Source: Sphingorhabdus sp. 109 (GTDB lineage: Bacteria; Pseudomonadota; Alphaproteobacteria; Sphingomonadales; Sphingomonadaceae). From it: a stretch of 64,000 nt of DNA. Shown piece after piece: positions 36,964 to 46,634 of the stretch. Location of the stretch: the NCBI RefSeq assembly GCF_902506555.1, contig NZ_LR732707.1:582001-646000 (forward strand). Direction: 5' to 3'. The notes beneath the pieces were generated by a model. It was not told the origin of the DNA and searched no databases. It saw only the letters and a program-made list of their open reading frames with translations. Within the stretch, counting starts at the first letter, position 1. Each line of letters starts with the position of its first letter. The position numbers and the translations under genes are program-made.

Positions 36964-38284
36964 TCAGCCAGAAGCAAACTCCAGCCAAAACATTACCGAT
37001 TATCGCTTGGCATGTCCCGACGCCACCATATATGGACAGGAACCTATCGGCACTTCTTCGTTCGGGACTCCCAATCTTGTGAAACTGGCTCTGATTTCTC
37101 TGGCAAAAGACGATCTTGACGGACAGGGGCCGATTGCCCTGCTGCCGTTGTTTGCCGGAACCTTGCTGGACTTGCAGATTCAGGCCGCGCAGCGCATCGG
37201 TTGCGAAAAATTTGTCTTCCTCTGTCCCGCCACCCACGGCGCATTATTGCAGAAAATCGACGAAATGAAGCAGCTGGGCTTCGACGCGGAATATGTCCGC
37301 AGTCCCAGCGATCTCGTGCAATATGCGAGCGAGCAGGATCATATTGTTTACTTGGCCGATGGCATCATCCCCAATGACGAGATCATTGGCCAGCTGGGCG
37401 CCGCGCCGCAAGAATTGCTGTTCACCGTGTTGCATGCAGAGGAATATCAGGAATTCGAGCGCATCGATCTCAACCAGCGGTGGCTCGGCATTCTATCCCT
37501 CAACGCATCGCGGCTGGTGGCGATGATCGATATTCCGGATGAATGGGAGATCGGGTCGGCGCTGCTGCGGACCGCAGTGCAGGCCGATTGTCCGCGCGCA
37601 ATCATCTCGGACCGGCGGATGGGGGCAGGGGCGGTCTCCCATATCCAGAGCGCCCTCAGCGCGGGGCAATATACGCGGCGCAAATTGAAGGAAATGCCTT
37701 GGGGAAAGGACAATTTTCTCAATCGCTTTCTGCTGCGTCCCCTGATCAAGCGCAGTCTTCCCCGGTTGTGGAGAAAAAAGGCCGCACCGCAATATCTGCA
37801 GATTTTTTCGCTGGTGGCCGGACTTGCCGCTATCGGGCTGGCAACCTTTGGCTACGCAATTGCGGCGATCGGGCTGCTGTTTTTCGGCAGCGTCGCCCAA
37901 TTGGCCCGAACCACGATGCTGCAATTTGACGGCACCGCAATGGGTAGGGACTGGACCGCCATGGGGCTGGATCTGATCGTGGCCGCTAGCGTCGCCATCT
38001 TGATGCTGCAGGCTTCCGACGCGGTCACCCTGCTGCCCAATCTGGTGATTTTTGCATTGTTGCTGGCCCATCTGCTGCTGTTGCGGGGTGTATCAGCGAA
38101 TTGCCGTTTCGCACTGATCCGGCCGGATCTGCGGCTGGTGCTGCTGGTGCTGCTCGTTGCCGCTATTTTCGGTCCGATCAGCTATGGCATATATGCCGCC
38201 GCGCTCTACGCCGGCATGACGCTCGTTCTTGATCGCTATCCGGCGAAAAAACCGACGATTTCCAAGGATCGGCGAGGCGGATAG
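36938..38284 (+). CDS. Membrane protein with nucleotidyltransferase-like N-terminus
   Basis: About 448 residues from a TTG at 36938 (GGGGAAG upstream); the frame is open back to 36875. Residues ~60-250 look like a sugar-nucleotidyltransferase-type Rossmann region: ALLPLFAGTLLDLQIQAAQR, CEKFVFLCPATHGALLQKID, then YVRSPSDLV and HIVYLADGIIPNDEII. The C-terminal half has four to six helices (FSLVAGLAAIGLATFGYAIA, LIVAASVAILMLQ, LVLLVLLVAAIFGPISYGIY). The canonical GxGxRxxPxT loop is absent, so catalytic activity is unclear. Possibly a membrane lipid or polysaccharide enzyme; I cannot name it. The next gene starts 51 nt downstream. Confidence 0.75.
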   Translation: MIHIRTTASQPEANSSQNITDYRLACPDATIYGQEPIGTSSFGTPNLVKLALISLAKDDLDGQGPIALLPLFAGTLLDLQIQAAQRIGCEKFVFLCPATHGALLQKIDEMKQLGFDAEYVRSPSDLVQYASEQDHIVYLADGIIPNDEIIGQLGAAPQELLFTVLHAEEYQEFERIDLNQRWLGILSLNASRLVAMIDIPDEWEIGSALLRTAVQADCPRAIISDRRMGAGAVSHIQSALSAGQYTRRKLKEMPWGKDNFLNRFLLRPLIKRSLPRLWRKKAAPQYLQIFSLVAGLAAIGLATFGYAIAAIGLLFFGSVAQLARTTMLQFDGTAMGRDWTAMGLDLIVAASVAILMLQASDAVTLLPNLVIFALLLAHLLLLRGVSANCRFALIRPDLRLVLLVLLVAAIFGPISYGIYAAALYAGMTLVLDRYPAKKPTISKDRRGG

Positions 38285-38307
38285 CGGAATAATCGACTTA
38301 GCGGCTT

Positions 38308-38319
38308 GTTAACCACATT
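38308..38319 (+). promoter_or_regulatory. GTTAACCACATT element upstream of the DUF2336 gene
   Basis: It is the partner of 36090-36101, with 11 of 12 bases identical, 16 nt before the ATG at 38336. It carries TTAACC, resembling a CtrA half-site. Its placement at the same distance in front of two genes suggests a shared control element. Confidence 0.35.
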
Positions 38320-38335
38320 AGGGTACAGCCTGGCT

Positions 38336-39397
38336 ATGGCAGAGCGAGTTTTTCCGATGGATCCAAGCAAGCACAACGATATTGTCCGCCGCGCGACCGC
38401 GATGGCCGACAAGGCCTCGTTCGTGGCTGATGATTTTTCGCATGCCCTGTTCCCCAGAACCGACATCGTTTTCAACGACCGTATGCGGTCCAATGCGCAG
38501 CAATATTTGCGCAGCGTCGTGGACCAGATTGAAAGGCGTATCTGTACCATCGCGACCGAAGATATGGGGCTCCGGCAAGAGGTGCTGCTCGGCATCGCGC
38601 AGGGCGGCAAAGGCCAGAGCTATGCCATGCTGGAGCAATCCGGCCTGCTCAAGACCCCCGAGATTGTCCGGCATCTGTTTGTCAAGACGCAGCAAAGCGA
38701 ACTGGCAGCAAGATTGCTGCAGAAAATTTCGCAGGAAGATCTCGAGTCCACGTTGACGCGCCATCTGGATCACGAGGATGCTGCCGTTGCCGAAGCCGCC
38801 ATGGGATTGCTGGTGGCCCAGTCCAAAACAACCGGTGCTGCCGGAGAAATCGCCGCCAGTCTCGCGGATCTACCGCCGGAAATCGCTTATGCCTTTGCCT
38901 GGCCGGTAACCGCCGCGCTCGCCAGCCGGTCCGGCCATGCCAGTCTTCAGTTGCAGCAGGCAACCGAGAGGCTGCTTGCCGCGCATGATGAAAGCGCAGG
39001 CGTGGCCCGCAAGGCCGAGCGGCTGGCCCAGTTGCTCGACCAGTCCCCCGCCGACCGGAAGTCGGTTCCCCATCCGATGACGGATGGTCTGACCCTGTTC
39101 GTGGCGCGCCTCGCCCGGCGGACCGGCCTGACCAGCGACCAGATTATAAGCTTCACCGCTGAACCCGATATGGTGCGTCTTGTTGTAGTCATGCGGGCGG
39201 CGGACTTTCCGGTACAGGAAGCGCTGTCGATTTTTGCCGCGCTTGACGGCGGCGACCATATATTGACCGCCGCAACCTATGGCGAGACCGACCAGGATCG
39301 CTGTCAGGGCCTGGTGTCGCGCTGGGCCTCGCCCGACGCTTTTCAGAATGCCGCGCGGCTGCTTTCCGACGATTTTCCGGATATTCCCGGTAGATGA
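38336..39397 (+). CDS. DUF2336 family protein
   Basis: A 353-residue soluble helical-repeat protein of the alphaproteobacterial DUF2336 family (HEAT-like repeats, unknown function). Visible are repeated helices such as DIVRRATAMADKASFVADDF, VVDQIERRICTIATEDMGLR and LIARLLQKISQEDLE-type runs, with ADRKSVPHPMTDGLTLFVAR near the middle. I chose the ATG at 38336; an upstream TTG at 38306 and an ATG at 38357 are alternatives. The stop overlaps the kinase-like gene by 4 nt (ATGA), so the two proteins are probably made together and may act together. Confidence 0.82.
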   Translation: MAERVFPMDPSKHNDIVRRATAMADKASFVADDFSHALFPRTDIVFNDRMRSNAQQYLRSVVDQIERRICTIATEDMGLRQEVLLGIAQGGKGQSYAMLEQSGLLKTPEIVRHLFVKTQQSELAARLLQKISQEDLESTLTRHLDHEDAAVAEAAMGLLVAQSKTTGAAGEIAASLADLPPEIAYAFAWPVTAALASRSGHASLQLQQATERLLAAHDESAGVARKAERLAQLLDQSPADRKSVPHPMTDGLTLFVARLARRTGLTSDQIISFTAEPDMVRLVVVMRAADFPVQEALSIFAALDGGDHILTAATYGETDQDRCQGLVSRWASPDAFQNAARLLSDDFPDIPGR

Positions 39398-40794
39398 CCA
39401 CGGATGGTAAATTGACCGCGCCGGTGCAGGGACAGGTGGACGCCGACGGATTGCTCCTGTCGGCTGATCCGCTGCTCTTGCGGTTGCATTTGCACTGCGG
39501 TGGCAAGGAGGGCGGCCCTCTGGCCGTTCCGGAATTGGCAGAATTATGCCGCCTCAGCCGGCGGTTGGGAATGAATCTCTCTCGGCCGGTTCATGCTTCG
39601 GATAATGAGTCACGTATTGAAATGTGGGTCGAGACCTGGCTCAGCACGCCGGAAAAGGCGGAGCCGCTGAGCCTGTCGATCATCGACTGGAAAGAATATC
39701 CGCAAGACGAGAGCGAGAAAATCGACCCGGCGCGGGAGCGCGATTTCGACCGGCTCGAAGGTCGCGGGGCGATCCGCACTGATGCTGCGCTACGAATCAT
39801 CGCCCAGCAACTGTCGGGTGAGGCGGGCCAGGATTATGATGTCATCGGCCAGTCCCTGCTCGATATATATGACGTGATTCCGCCATCGGCCAATGCCGGA
39901 CTGCTGGAAGCCGTGGCCGAGCGGCAGCCGATACGCAATCAGCGAATGCGCCAGAAGGGCGGTGCCCAGCGGCTGTTCGTGTTGCAGGGCAATCCGCTGA
40001 TCGACAAGACAGGGGCGTTTGCCGGCTATCGATTCACCGCGACCCCGGATGATACAGATGCTGATATGGTGACTCAGGGAACAGAGCCAAAGCGGCCGGG
40101 CGGCAAACTGATCAGCGACAGCCTGTTCGGCATGCAACTGGGGCCGGCGCTGCGCCAGCCGCTGGGCAAGATCATCGCCAACGCTGAAACGATCAGCAGC
40201 AAGCTGGAAGGTCCGCTACGCGGTGACTATGCCAGCTATGCCAAGGATATCGCTTCGGCGGGGCGCCATTTGCTCGATCTCGTCAATGACCTGTCCGATC
40301 TCGAGGCAATCGAACGGCCCGAATTCACCGTCGCCGGGGACGAAATCGATCTGGTTGATCTGGCCCACCGGGCGGCAGGCCTGCTGGCGGTCAAGGCGGC
40401 GGACCATCACATTCGTCTGGATCTTCCGGACGAAGGCGCGAAATGCCCCGCCAGTGGTGAATTTCGCCGGACGCTGCAAATTCTTGTCAATCTGATCGGT
40501 AACGCGATCCGCTATTCACCCGACGGCTCGGTGATCAAGCTGCGGGTTTCAACCGAAGACGGCTTTGCCCGGATTGCCGTGAGCGATCAGGGGGACGGTA
40601 TCGCCACCGAAGACCAGCAGCGGATATTCGAGAAGTTCGAACGGCTGGGCCGGTCCGGGGACGGCGGCAGCGGTCTGGGGCTGTTCATTTCCCGCCGCCT
40701 GGCCGGCGCGATGGGCGGCAGCCTGACCGTGGCCAGCGAAGCCGGGAAGGGGGCGACCTTCACCCTGTCCTTGCCGGAACGGAAGCCAGCATAA
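39394..40794 (+). CDS. Histidine-kinase-like protein lacking the H-box histidine
   Basis: A 466-residue soluble protein. The C-terminal ATPase domain is intact: N box LVNLIGNAIRYSPDGSVIKL, G1 box SDQGDGIATEDQQRIFEKFE, and G2 box GSGLGLFISRRLAGAMGG. The dimerisation helix precedes it (IIANAETISSKLE through HLLDLVNDLSDLEAIE). Its start reads LGPALRQPLGK, where kinases have SHELRTPL, so the phospho-accepting His is Pro (codon CCG at 40144-40146). It may be a phosphatase, an allosteric regulator or a DivL-like pseudokinase. The N-terminal half has no recognised sensor domain. It is coupled to DUF2336 and ends at a bidirectional terminator. Confidence 0.85.
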   Translation: MTTDGKLTAPVQGQVDADGLLLSADPLLLRLHLHCGGKEGGPLAVPELAELCRLSRRLGMNLSRPVHASDNESRIEMWVETWLSTPEKAEPLSLSIIDWKEYPQDESEKIDPARERDFDRLEGRGAIRTDAALRIIAQQLSGEAGQDYDVIGQSLLDIYDVIPPSANAGLLEAVAERQPIRNQRMRQKGGAQRLFVLQGNPLIDKTGAFAGYRFTATPDDTDADMVTQGTEPKRPGGKLISDSLFGMQLGPALRQPLGKIIANAETISSKLEGPLRGDYASYAKDIASAGRHLLDLVNDLSDLEAIERPEFTVAGDEIDLVDLAHRAAGLLAVKAADHHIRLDLPDEGAKCPASGEFRRTLQILVNLIGNAIRYSPDGSVIKLRVSTEDGFARIAVSDQGDGIATEDQQRIFEKFERLGRSGDGGSGLGLFISRRLAGAMGGSLTVASEAGKGATFTLSLPERKPA

Positions 40795-40822
40795 AAAAGG
40801 GGAGCGAAACGCCCCCCTTTTT
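40794..40822. terminator. Bidirectional intrinsic terminator between kinase-like gene and gltA
   Basis: AAAAAGGGGaGCG-AAA-CGCcCCCCTTTTT forms a hairpin with a GGGG/CCCC and GCG/CGC stem (one mismatch), flanked by A5 and T5. The A run on one side and the T run on the other serve both strands. It lies between the convergent stops at 40794 and 40840. Confidence 0.85.
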
Positions 40823-40839
40823 GCAAATTTCAATCAAAA

Positions 40840-42123
40840 TTACCGTTTGTCGATCGGTACATAGTCGCGCTTTGCCGGGCCGGTGTAGAGCTGGCGAGGG
40901 CGACCGATGCGCTGGCCGGGATCGGAAATCATTTCGTTCCACTGGGCAACCCAGCCGACGGTGCGGGCAAGGGCGAACAGCACGGTGAACATCGAGGTCG
41001 GGAAGCCGATCGCCGACAGGATGATACCCGAGTAGAAATCGACGTTCGGGAACAGCTTCTTGTCGATGAAATAGGGATCGTTGAGCGCCATTTCTTCCAG
41101 TTGCAAGGCTACGTCAAAGACGGGGTCCTTGACCTTGAGCGTTTCAAACACTTCGCGAACCGTTTCCTGCATCACCGATGCACGCGGATCGTAATTTTTG
41201 TAAACCCGGTGACCAAAGCCCATCAGGCGGAACGGATCGTCCTTGTCCTTGGCGCGCTTGATATATTCCGGAATGCGGTCAGGATGGCCAATTTCGTGCA
41301 GCATGTTGAGCGCCGCTTCATTGGCGCCGCCATGGGCAGGGCCCCACAGGCAGGCGATGCCGGCGGCGATGCAGGCAAACGGATTGGCGCCCGAGGAGCC
41401 GGCCAGCCGGACTGTCGAGGTCGACGCATTTTGTTCGTGATCGGCATGGAGGATGAAAATCCGGTCCATCGCTTTTTCGATTGCCGGGTGCACTTCATAT
41501 TCCTCGGCCGGAACACCAAAGGTCATGCGCAGGAAATTGCCGGTGTAGGACAGTTCGTTGTCGGGATAGACGAACGGCTGACCGATCGAATATTTATAGG
41601 CCATAGCCGCGATGGTAGGCATTTTCGCGACAAGACGGTGGCTGGCGATCATCCGCTGGGCGGGATCGTTGATATCCGTGCTGTCATGATAGAAAGCCGA
41701 GAGCGCACCGACCACGCCGCACATGATCGCCATCGGGTGGGCGTCACGACGGAAGCCCTGATAGAAACCGCGCAGCTGTTCATGCACCATGGTGTGGCGG
41801 GTGATCGTGTTGGTAAATTCGGAATATTCGTCCGCCGTCGGCAACTCGCCGCGCAGCAGCAGATGCGCGACTTCCATGAAGCTGCTGTTTTCGGCGAGCT
41901 GTTCAATCGGATAGCCGCGATGCAGCAAAACGCCTTCGCCGCCGTCGATAAAGGTCAGCTCTGATTCGCAGCTGGCGGTCGAGGTGAAGCCCGGGTCATA
42001 GGTGAAGGCACCGGTCTGGCCATATAATTTGCGGATATCGACCACGTCGGGACCAATGGTGCCCTGTAGAACCGGATATTCGAAATTGTCGCCATCGATG
42101 CTGAATTTTGCGTTATCGCCCAC
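40840..42123 (-). CDS. gltA: Citrate synthase
   Basis: A 427-residue type II (hexameric) citrate synthase, which condenses acetyl-CoA and oxaloacetate. Visible signatures: [20 protein letters not shown] and [20 protein letters not shown] near the N-terminus, [20 protein letters not shown] with the catalytic His, and [14 protein letters not shown]. The C-terminal [19 protein letters not shown] is typical. It is transcribed away from gltX, which lies just upstream on the same strand (27 nt gap). Confidence 0.97.
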   Translation of the reverse strand: MGDNAKFSIDGDNFEYPVLQGTIGPDVVDIRKLYGQTGAFTYDPGFTSTASCESELTFIDGGEGVLLHRGYPIEQLAENSSFMEVAHLLLRGELPTADEYSEFTNTITRHTMVHEQLRGFYQGFRRDAHPMAIMCGVVGALSAFYHDSTDINDPAQRMIASHRLVAKMPTIAAMAYKYSIGQPFVYPDNELSYTGNFLRMTFGVPAEEYEVHPAIEKAMDRIFILHADHEQNASTSTVRLAGSSGANPFACIAAGIACLWGPAHGGANEAALNMLHEIGHPDRIPEYIKRAKDKDDPFRLMGFGHRVYKNYDPRASVMQETVREVFETLKVKDPVFDVALQLEEMALNDPYFIDKKLFPNVDFYSGIILSAIGFPTSMFTVLFALARTVGWVAQWNEMISDPGQRIGRPRQLYTGPAKRDYVPIDKR

Positions 42124-42150
42124 GATATTGTCCTTTCTGCTCCTGAAAAC

Positions 42151-43554
42151 TCAGGTTTTTTCTATTTGATCTGCAAGACGTCCCAATGATTCTTCTTTCC
42201 CAAGAAGTATCAGAACGTCAAAAATTCCGGGTGAACTGGTGCTTCCAGTCAGGGCCGCGCGCATAGGTTGTGCGAGCTTCCCCAGCCCCAATTCGGCAGA
42301 CTCCGCGATCGCTTTTATGGTTTCTTCCGTTGTCTCGAGCGTCCAGTCTTCCAGATCGGTCAAGCCAAGGTGAATCGATTTCAGCAGCGTCCGTGCGGCA
42401 GCCTCTAGCAGATTTTCTGCCCGTTCGTCGAGGCCAAGTGGGCGTTTTTTAAAGAGAAAAAGACTGCTTTGCGCCAATTCGATAAGATTTTTTGCGCGGC
42501 TCTTCAAAACCGGCATGGCCTGGCCGAGCAAATCGCGGTCCGAAGCGGATAAAGGCGCTCCCAGATCCTGTTCGATCCACGGTGTGGCCAGCCGCACCAG
42601 ATCCGCATCATTGGCCTCCCGCATATAGTGACCATTGAGATTCTGCAGCTTCTTGGTGTCGAATCGCGAAGGCGATTTGCCGACGCCGGAGATGTCGAAC
42701 CATTCTATCGCCTGTTCCCGCGAAATGATCTCGTCATCGCCATGGCCCCAGCCGAGACGCAGCAGATAGTTGAACATCGCATCGGACAAGATGCCCATGT
42801 CGCGATAGGCCTCGACGCCCAGCGCGCCATGCCGCTTGGACAATTTTGCGCCGTCATTGCCGTGGATCAGCGGGATATGAGCATAGGCGGGTTCATCCCA
42901 GCCCATCGCGCGGATCAGCGCCAGCTGGCGAAAGGCATTGTTGAGATGATCGTCGCCGCGAATCAGATGGGTTACGCCCATGTCATGGTCATCGACCACC
43001 ACCGCGAGCATATAGGTCGGCGTGCCGTCCGAACGCAGCAGGATGAAATCGTCAATCTCGCTATTCTGGACCGAGACATCGCCCTGGACCATATCGGCAA
43101 TGGTGACCTTGCCGGCGGTTTCGGTTTTCAGCCGGATCGCATAAGGCGCGCCTTCCGGCGCTTCCGACGGATCGCGATCGCGCCAGCGGCCGTCATAGCG
43201 CATCGGCTTTTTCTCGGCCCTCTGCTGTTCGCGCATGGTGGCCAGTTCTTCCTGGGTGGCGAAACATTTATAGGCATTGCCCGATGCCAGCAGCTCGTGG
43301 GCGACTTCAGCGTGGCGGGCAGCGCGTTCGGACTGGAAAACGGTTTCTCCGTCCCAGTCAAGACCGAGCCATTCGAGCCCTTCGGAAATCGCATCAATTG
43401 CTTCCTGGGTAGAGCGCGCCTTGTCGGTGTCTTCGATCCGCAGCAACGCTTTTCCGCCGTGGTGCCGGGCAAACAGCCAGTTGAACATGGCGGTGCGGGC
43501 GCCGCCGATATGCAGGAAGCCGGTCGGGGAGGGGGCAAAGCGGGTTACGACCAT
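42151..43554 (-). CDS. gltX: Glutamyl-tRNA synthetase
   Basis: A 467-residue class I aminoacyl-tRNA synthetase. The HIGH-type motif is [20 protein letters not shown]. The KMSKS-type motif is [13 protein letters not shown]. Further landmarks are [20 protein letters not shown] and [21 protein letters not shown] chose the ATG at 43554, where the conserved [11 protein letters not shown] begins; the frame is open back to 43695, but that part overlaps the divergent comEC start. RBS AAAGAGAC precedes it. Confidence 0.96.
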   Translation of the reverse strand: MVVTRFAPSPTGFLHIGGARTAMFNWLFARHHGGKALLRIEDTDKARSTQEAIDAISEGLEWLGLDWDGETVFQSERAARHAEVAHELLASGNAYKCFATQEELATMREQQRAEKKPMRYDGRWRDRDPSEAPEGAPYAIRLKTETAGKVTIADMVQGDVSVQNSEIDDFILLRSDGTPTYMLAVVVDDHDMGVTHLIRGDDHLNNAFRQLALIRAMGWDEPAYAHIPLIHGNDGAKLSKRHGALGVEAYRDMGILSDAMFNYLLRLGWGHGDDEIISREQAIEWFDISGVGKSPSRFDTKKLQNLNGHYMREANDADLVRLATPWIEQDLGAPLSASDRDLLGQAMPVLKSRAKNLIELAQSSLFLFKKRPLGLDERAENLLEAAARTLLKSIHLGLTDLEDWTLETTEETIKAIAESAELGLGKLAQPMRAALTGSTSSPGIFDVLILLGKEESLGRLADQIEKT

Positions 43555-43624
43555 ATTTGTCTCTTTCGGCTGTTCAGCATCATTTGAATTCACGCTTGCA
43601 TGATCCCTGTGATAGGATTTTGAA

Positions 43625-45838
43625 ATGCGGGATGGATTGAGCCCGAATGGCACCACAGGCACCGGTTCCGGTTCGACTGGCACCGCCCTTAGCACGCTGT
43701 TTCACCCGCGACAATTGTCTGATTTCTGGCGCGATATACAACTCTCCAAATTGATTGAAAGGCAGCTGGAAAAGGAGCGGGACCAACTGCCTCTATGGGT
43801 GCCGGTGGCGCTTGGTTTCGGCATCGCCTGCTGGTTCAATCTGGCCACTGGCGCGCGGTGGCTGGCCTTTATCAGCCTGTGCGGCGGAATTGTGCTGTTC
43901 GCGGTCACGAGCGGCGGCACGCGGCTCGGCAAGGTCCTGTTCTGGTTCGCGCTGTTGGCCGGAATCGGCTGCGCGCTAATCTGGCTGCGTTCTTGGAGCG
44001 TTGCCGCGCCAGTGCTGGAGCGACCGATCGTCACCACGTTCAATGCGGAAATCGAACGAGTCGAACCGGTGTTGGCGCGTGATATGGTCCGGCTGACATT
44101 GAGTACCGGTGACAATTCCGGGTTGCCGCCGCGCGTCCGGGTGAACGTGCCACTGGATCGCACCAGCCCCGGTTTGCAGGATGGCGCCCTGATCCAGCTG
44201 CGCGCGCGGTTGATGCCACCGGCGATGCCGGCGCTGCCAGGCGCTTATGACTTTTCCGAGCGCGCCTGGTTTCAGGGTCTCGGCGCGACCGGACAGGCGC
44301 TGGGAGAGATACGGATATTGCGCGCTGCGGACCCGGTTTTCGCGCTGTCCCGATACCGGCAGATGCTTTCGGCGCATGTCCAGTCGCAGATGGCCGGTGC
44401 AGCCGGTGCGATTGGAGCGACCCTGGCCACCGGAGATCGCGGCGCGATTGATGAAGAAGATGCCGAAGCGATGCGGCGCAGCGGGCTGGCGCATCTGCTA
44501 TCGATCAGCGGGCTGCACGTCACCGCAGTGGTCGGGGCGGTCTATCTGCTGATATTGAAGACGCTTGCCCTGTCGCCTGCGCTGGCGCTGCGCTTCCGCC
44601 TGCCGATTGTGGCGGCCGCCGGCGCGGCGCTGGCGGCGGTTGCCTATACGCTGATGACCGGGGCGCAGGTGCCGACGATCCGGGCCTGCGTGGCCGCCCT
44701 GCTGGTGCTGGTGGCGCTGATGATGGGGCGCAGCGCGATCACTCTGCGGATGGTCGCGGCGGGGGCGCTGTTCGTTCTGATTTTCTGGCCCGAATCGCTG
44801 GTCGGTCCCAGTTTTCAGCTGAGTTTTGCAGCGGTGACCGCGATCATCGCGTTGCACGAGCATCCGCGGATCAAGGCGCTGCTGATGCTGCGCGAGGAAA
44901 GCCTGATGCGGCGCGCCGGACGGTTCGTCTTTGCTCTGTTCCTCACCGGACTGGTGGTGGAAATCGCGCTGATGCCGATCGCGCTTTACCATTTCCACAA
45001 GGCCGGCCTCTATGGCGCGCTCGCCAATATCATCGCCATCCCGTTGACGACCTTTTTGATCATGCCCCTGGAGGCGCTGGCCCTGGTGCTCGACGGCTTC
45101 GGTCTCGGCGCGCCCGTCTGGTGGCTATGCGAACAGGCCCTCAGCAGCCTGATCGCGCTGGCCCATTTTGTTTCCAGCCGGCCCGGCGCGGTGACCATGT
45201 TGCCAACCATGCCGGTGATCGCCTTCGGTCTGGTGCTGCTTGGCGGTCTGTGGCTTTGCCTGTGGCGGGAGCCCTGGCGCTACTGGGGGCTGGGCCCGAT
45301 GCTGGTCGGCGGGCTGGTCATCGCCACCACCCGCGCGCCCGATCTCTATATCACCGGCGACGGGCGCCATGTCGCCATCCGAAACGAGCAGGGCGAGCTG
45401 GCGATGCTGCGCAACCGTAGCGGCGACTTTATCCGAGACATGGTCCGCGAAAATGCCGGGGTAGAGGGGGAGCCGCAGGCGCTGGAAGACTGGCCCAACG
45501 CCACGTGCAATGGTGACAGCTGCCTGGCGACTGTATCGGCAGGCGGGCGCGACTGGCAGATATTGGCGACGCGCAGCGGTCACTATATCCCGGCGCTTGC
45601 GCTGTCGGCAGCTTGCCGCCGCGCCGATATCGTGGTCAGCGAAAGGCGGCTGCCGGACGGCTGTCAGCCGCGCTGGCTGAAAGCCGACCGCAACCTGCTA
45701 TCGCAAGTCGGCGGCATGACGATTGATCTGGAAAACCGGCAAATATCCACGGCGCTCGGCTGGACCGGCAGGCATATCTGGACCCGCTATCGCGTTGCCG
45801 CGAGAGGCAATGCGGCCAGCGCCCGTCCCGATCAGTAG
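43625..45838 (+). CDS. comEC: ComEC/Rec2 family DNA uptake channel protein
   Basis: A 737-residue polytopic membrane protein of the ComEC family, the channel for DNA entry in competent bacteria. After a 60-residue cytoplasmic N-terminus come two helices and a DUF4131-like OB region ([20 protein letters not shown]). The competence core follows with [20 protein letters not shown] and [20 protein letters not shown], and [20 protein letters not shown]. The C-terminal ~150 residues ([40 protein letters not shown]) resemble the degenerate beta-lactamase-like domain. It diverges from gltX and its end overlaps lexA's end by 7 nt in convergence. Confidence 0.9.
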   Translation: MRDGLSPNGTTGTGSGSTGTALSTLFHPRQLSDFWRDIQLSKLIERQLEKERDQLPLWVPVALGFGIACWFNLATGARWLAFISLCGGIVLFAVTSGGTRLGKVLFWFALLAGIGCALIWLRSWSVAAPVLERPIVTTFNAEIERVEPVLARDMVRLTLSTGDNSGLPPRVRVNVPLDRTSPGLQDGALIQLRARLMPPAMPALPGAYDFSERAWFQGLGATGQALGEIRILRAADPVFALSRYRQMLSAHVQSQMAGAAGAIGATLATGDRGAIDEEDAEAMRRSGLAHLLSISGLHVTAVVGAVYLLILKTLALSPALALRFRLPIVAAAGAALAAVAYTLMTGAQVPTIRACVAALLVLVALMMGRSAITLRMVAAGALFVLIFWPESLVGPSFQLSFAAVTAIIALHEHPRIKALLMLREESLMRRAGRFVFALFLTGLVVEIALMPIALYHFHKAGLYGALANIIAIPLTTFLIMPLEALALVLDGFGLGAPVWWLCEQALSSLIALAHFVSSRPGAVTMLPTMPVIAFGLVLLGGLWLCLWREPWRYWGLGPMLVGGLVIATTRAPDLYITGDGRHVAIRNEQGELAMLRNRSGDFIRDMVRENAGVEGEPQALEDWPNATCNGDSCLATVSAGGRDWQILATRSGHYIPALALSAACRRADIVVSERRLPDGCQPRWLKADRNLLSQVGGMTIDLENRQISTALGWTGRHIWTRYRVAARGNAASARPDQ

Positions 45839-46524
45839 CGGCGCAGCAATCCGGCCATTTTGCCCTGGATACGCACTTCACCCGCACCATAGATTTGCGG
45901 TTCATAGGCGGCATTGGCGGGATCAAGCCGCACTTGTGCGCCCTGTTTGTGAAGATATTTCAGCGTCGCCTCTTCCTCGTGGATCAAAGCCACGACGATC
46001 TCGCCATCGCGCGCCACTTCGGTTTTCTGGATCAGCGCATAATCGCCATCGAGAATACCGGCCTCCATCATCGAATCGCCGGACACTTCCAGCGCATAAT
46101 GTTCGCCGGGGCCAAGCAGGGCGGCCGGCACGCTGAGCGCCGACTGGCCTTCCATCGCCTCGATCGGCGCGCCGGCGGCGATCCGGCCGTGCAAGGGAAT
46201 TTCCAGCACATCATTATTAGCTGCCGGAGCAGGATTGGAGACCACTTCGCGCACCGGCGTTTCCGGATGCAGCGCAACAACATTGGAGGGTTCCGCTTCG
46301 TGCAGGCCGCCCTCGGGCAGTTTTAGCACTTCGAGCGCCCGCGCCCGATTGGGCAGGCGGCGGATGAAGTGCCGCTCCTCCAGCGCGCTTATCAGCCGGT
46401 GAATGCCCGACTTGGACTTGAGCCCGAGCGCTTCCTTCATTTCCTCGAACGAGGGCGAAACGCCGCTATCCTTCAGCCTGTCATCGATGAAACAGAGGAG
46501 TTCATGTTGCTTTTGCGTGAGCAT
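45832..46524 (-). CDS. lexA: LexA repressor
   Basis: A 230-residue SOS repressor. The N-terminal winged helix has [20 protein letters not shown] and [20 protein letters not shown]. Self-cleavage occurs at Ala117-Gly118 in [12 protein letters not shown]. The Ser/Lys dyad is S151 in [11 protein letters not shown] and K189 in [11 protein letters not shown] chose ATG at 46524; the frame is open 12 codons further but runs into the SOS box. Autoregulation is expected from that box (46544-46558). An insertion sequence begins 69 nt upstream of the start. Confidence 0.96.
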   Translation of the reverse strand: MLTQKQHELLCFIDDRLKDSGVSPSFEEMKEALGLKSKSGIHRLISALEERHFIRRLPNRARALEVLKLPEGGLHEAEPSNVVALHPETPVREVVSNPAPAANNDVLEIPLHGRIAAGAPIEAMEGQSALSVPAALLGPGEHYALEVSGDSMMEAGILDGDYALIQKTEVARDGEIVVALIHEEEATLKYLHKQGAQVRLDPANAAYEPQIYGAGEVRIQGKMAGLLRRY

Positions 46525-46543
46525 GTCCAGTGTCCTGTTCTGG

Positions 46544-46558
46544 GAACGAATAAAGAAC
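46544..46558 (-). promoter_or_regulatory. LexA operator (SOS box)
   Basis: On the minus strand the sequence is GTTCTTTATTCGTTC, exactly the alphaproteobacterial SOS box GTTC-N7-GTTC. It lies 20 nt upstream of lexA and overlaps the candidate -10, as expected for autorepression. Confidence 0.9.
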
Positions 46559-46586
46559 AATTAAGAAACAAAACGGGGGAAGTCAA
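46558..46586 (-). promoter_or_regulatory. lexA promoter abutting the IS element
   Basis: On the minus strand TTGACT (46581-46586) is the -35, a 17-nt spacer follows, and TAATTG (46558-46563) is the -10. Two bases of the -35 belong to the 8-bp target duplication of the insertion sequence, so the insertion left the -35 intact. Confidence 0.65.
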
Positions 46587-46592
46587 GCGGGA
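46585..46592. repeat. Target site duplication, left copy
   Basis: AAGCGGGA lies directly outside the left inverted repeat and recurs exactly at 48757-48764 outside the right one. Eight bases is the duplication length known for the IS1595 family. Confidence 0.85.
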
Positions 46593-46634
46593 AGTGATTA
46601 TCCCCTTGCCATACGTAGTCAAATCTGCTACATA

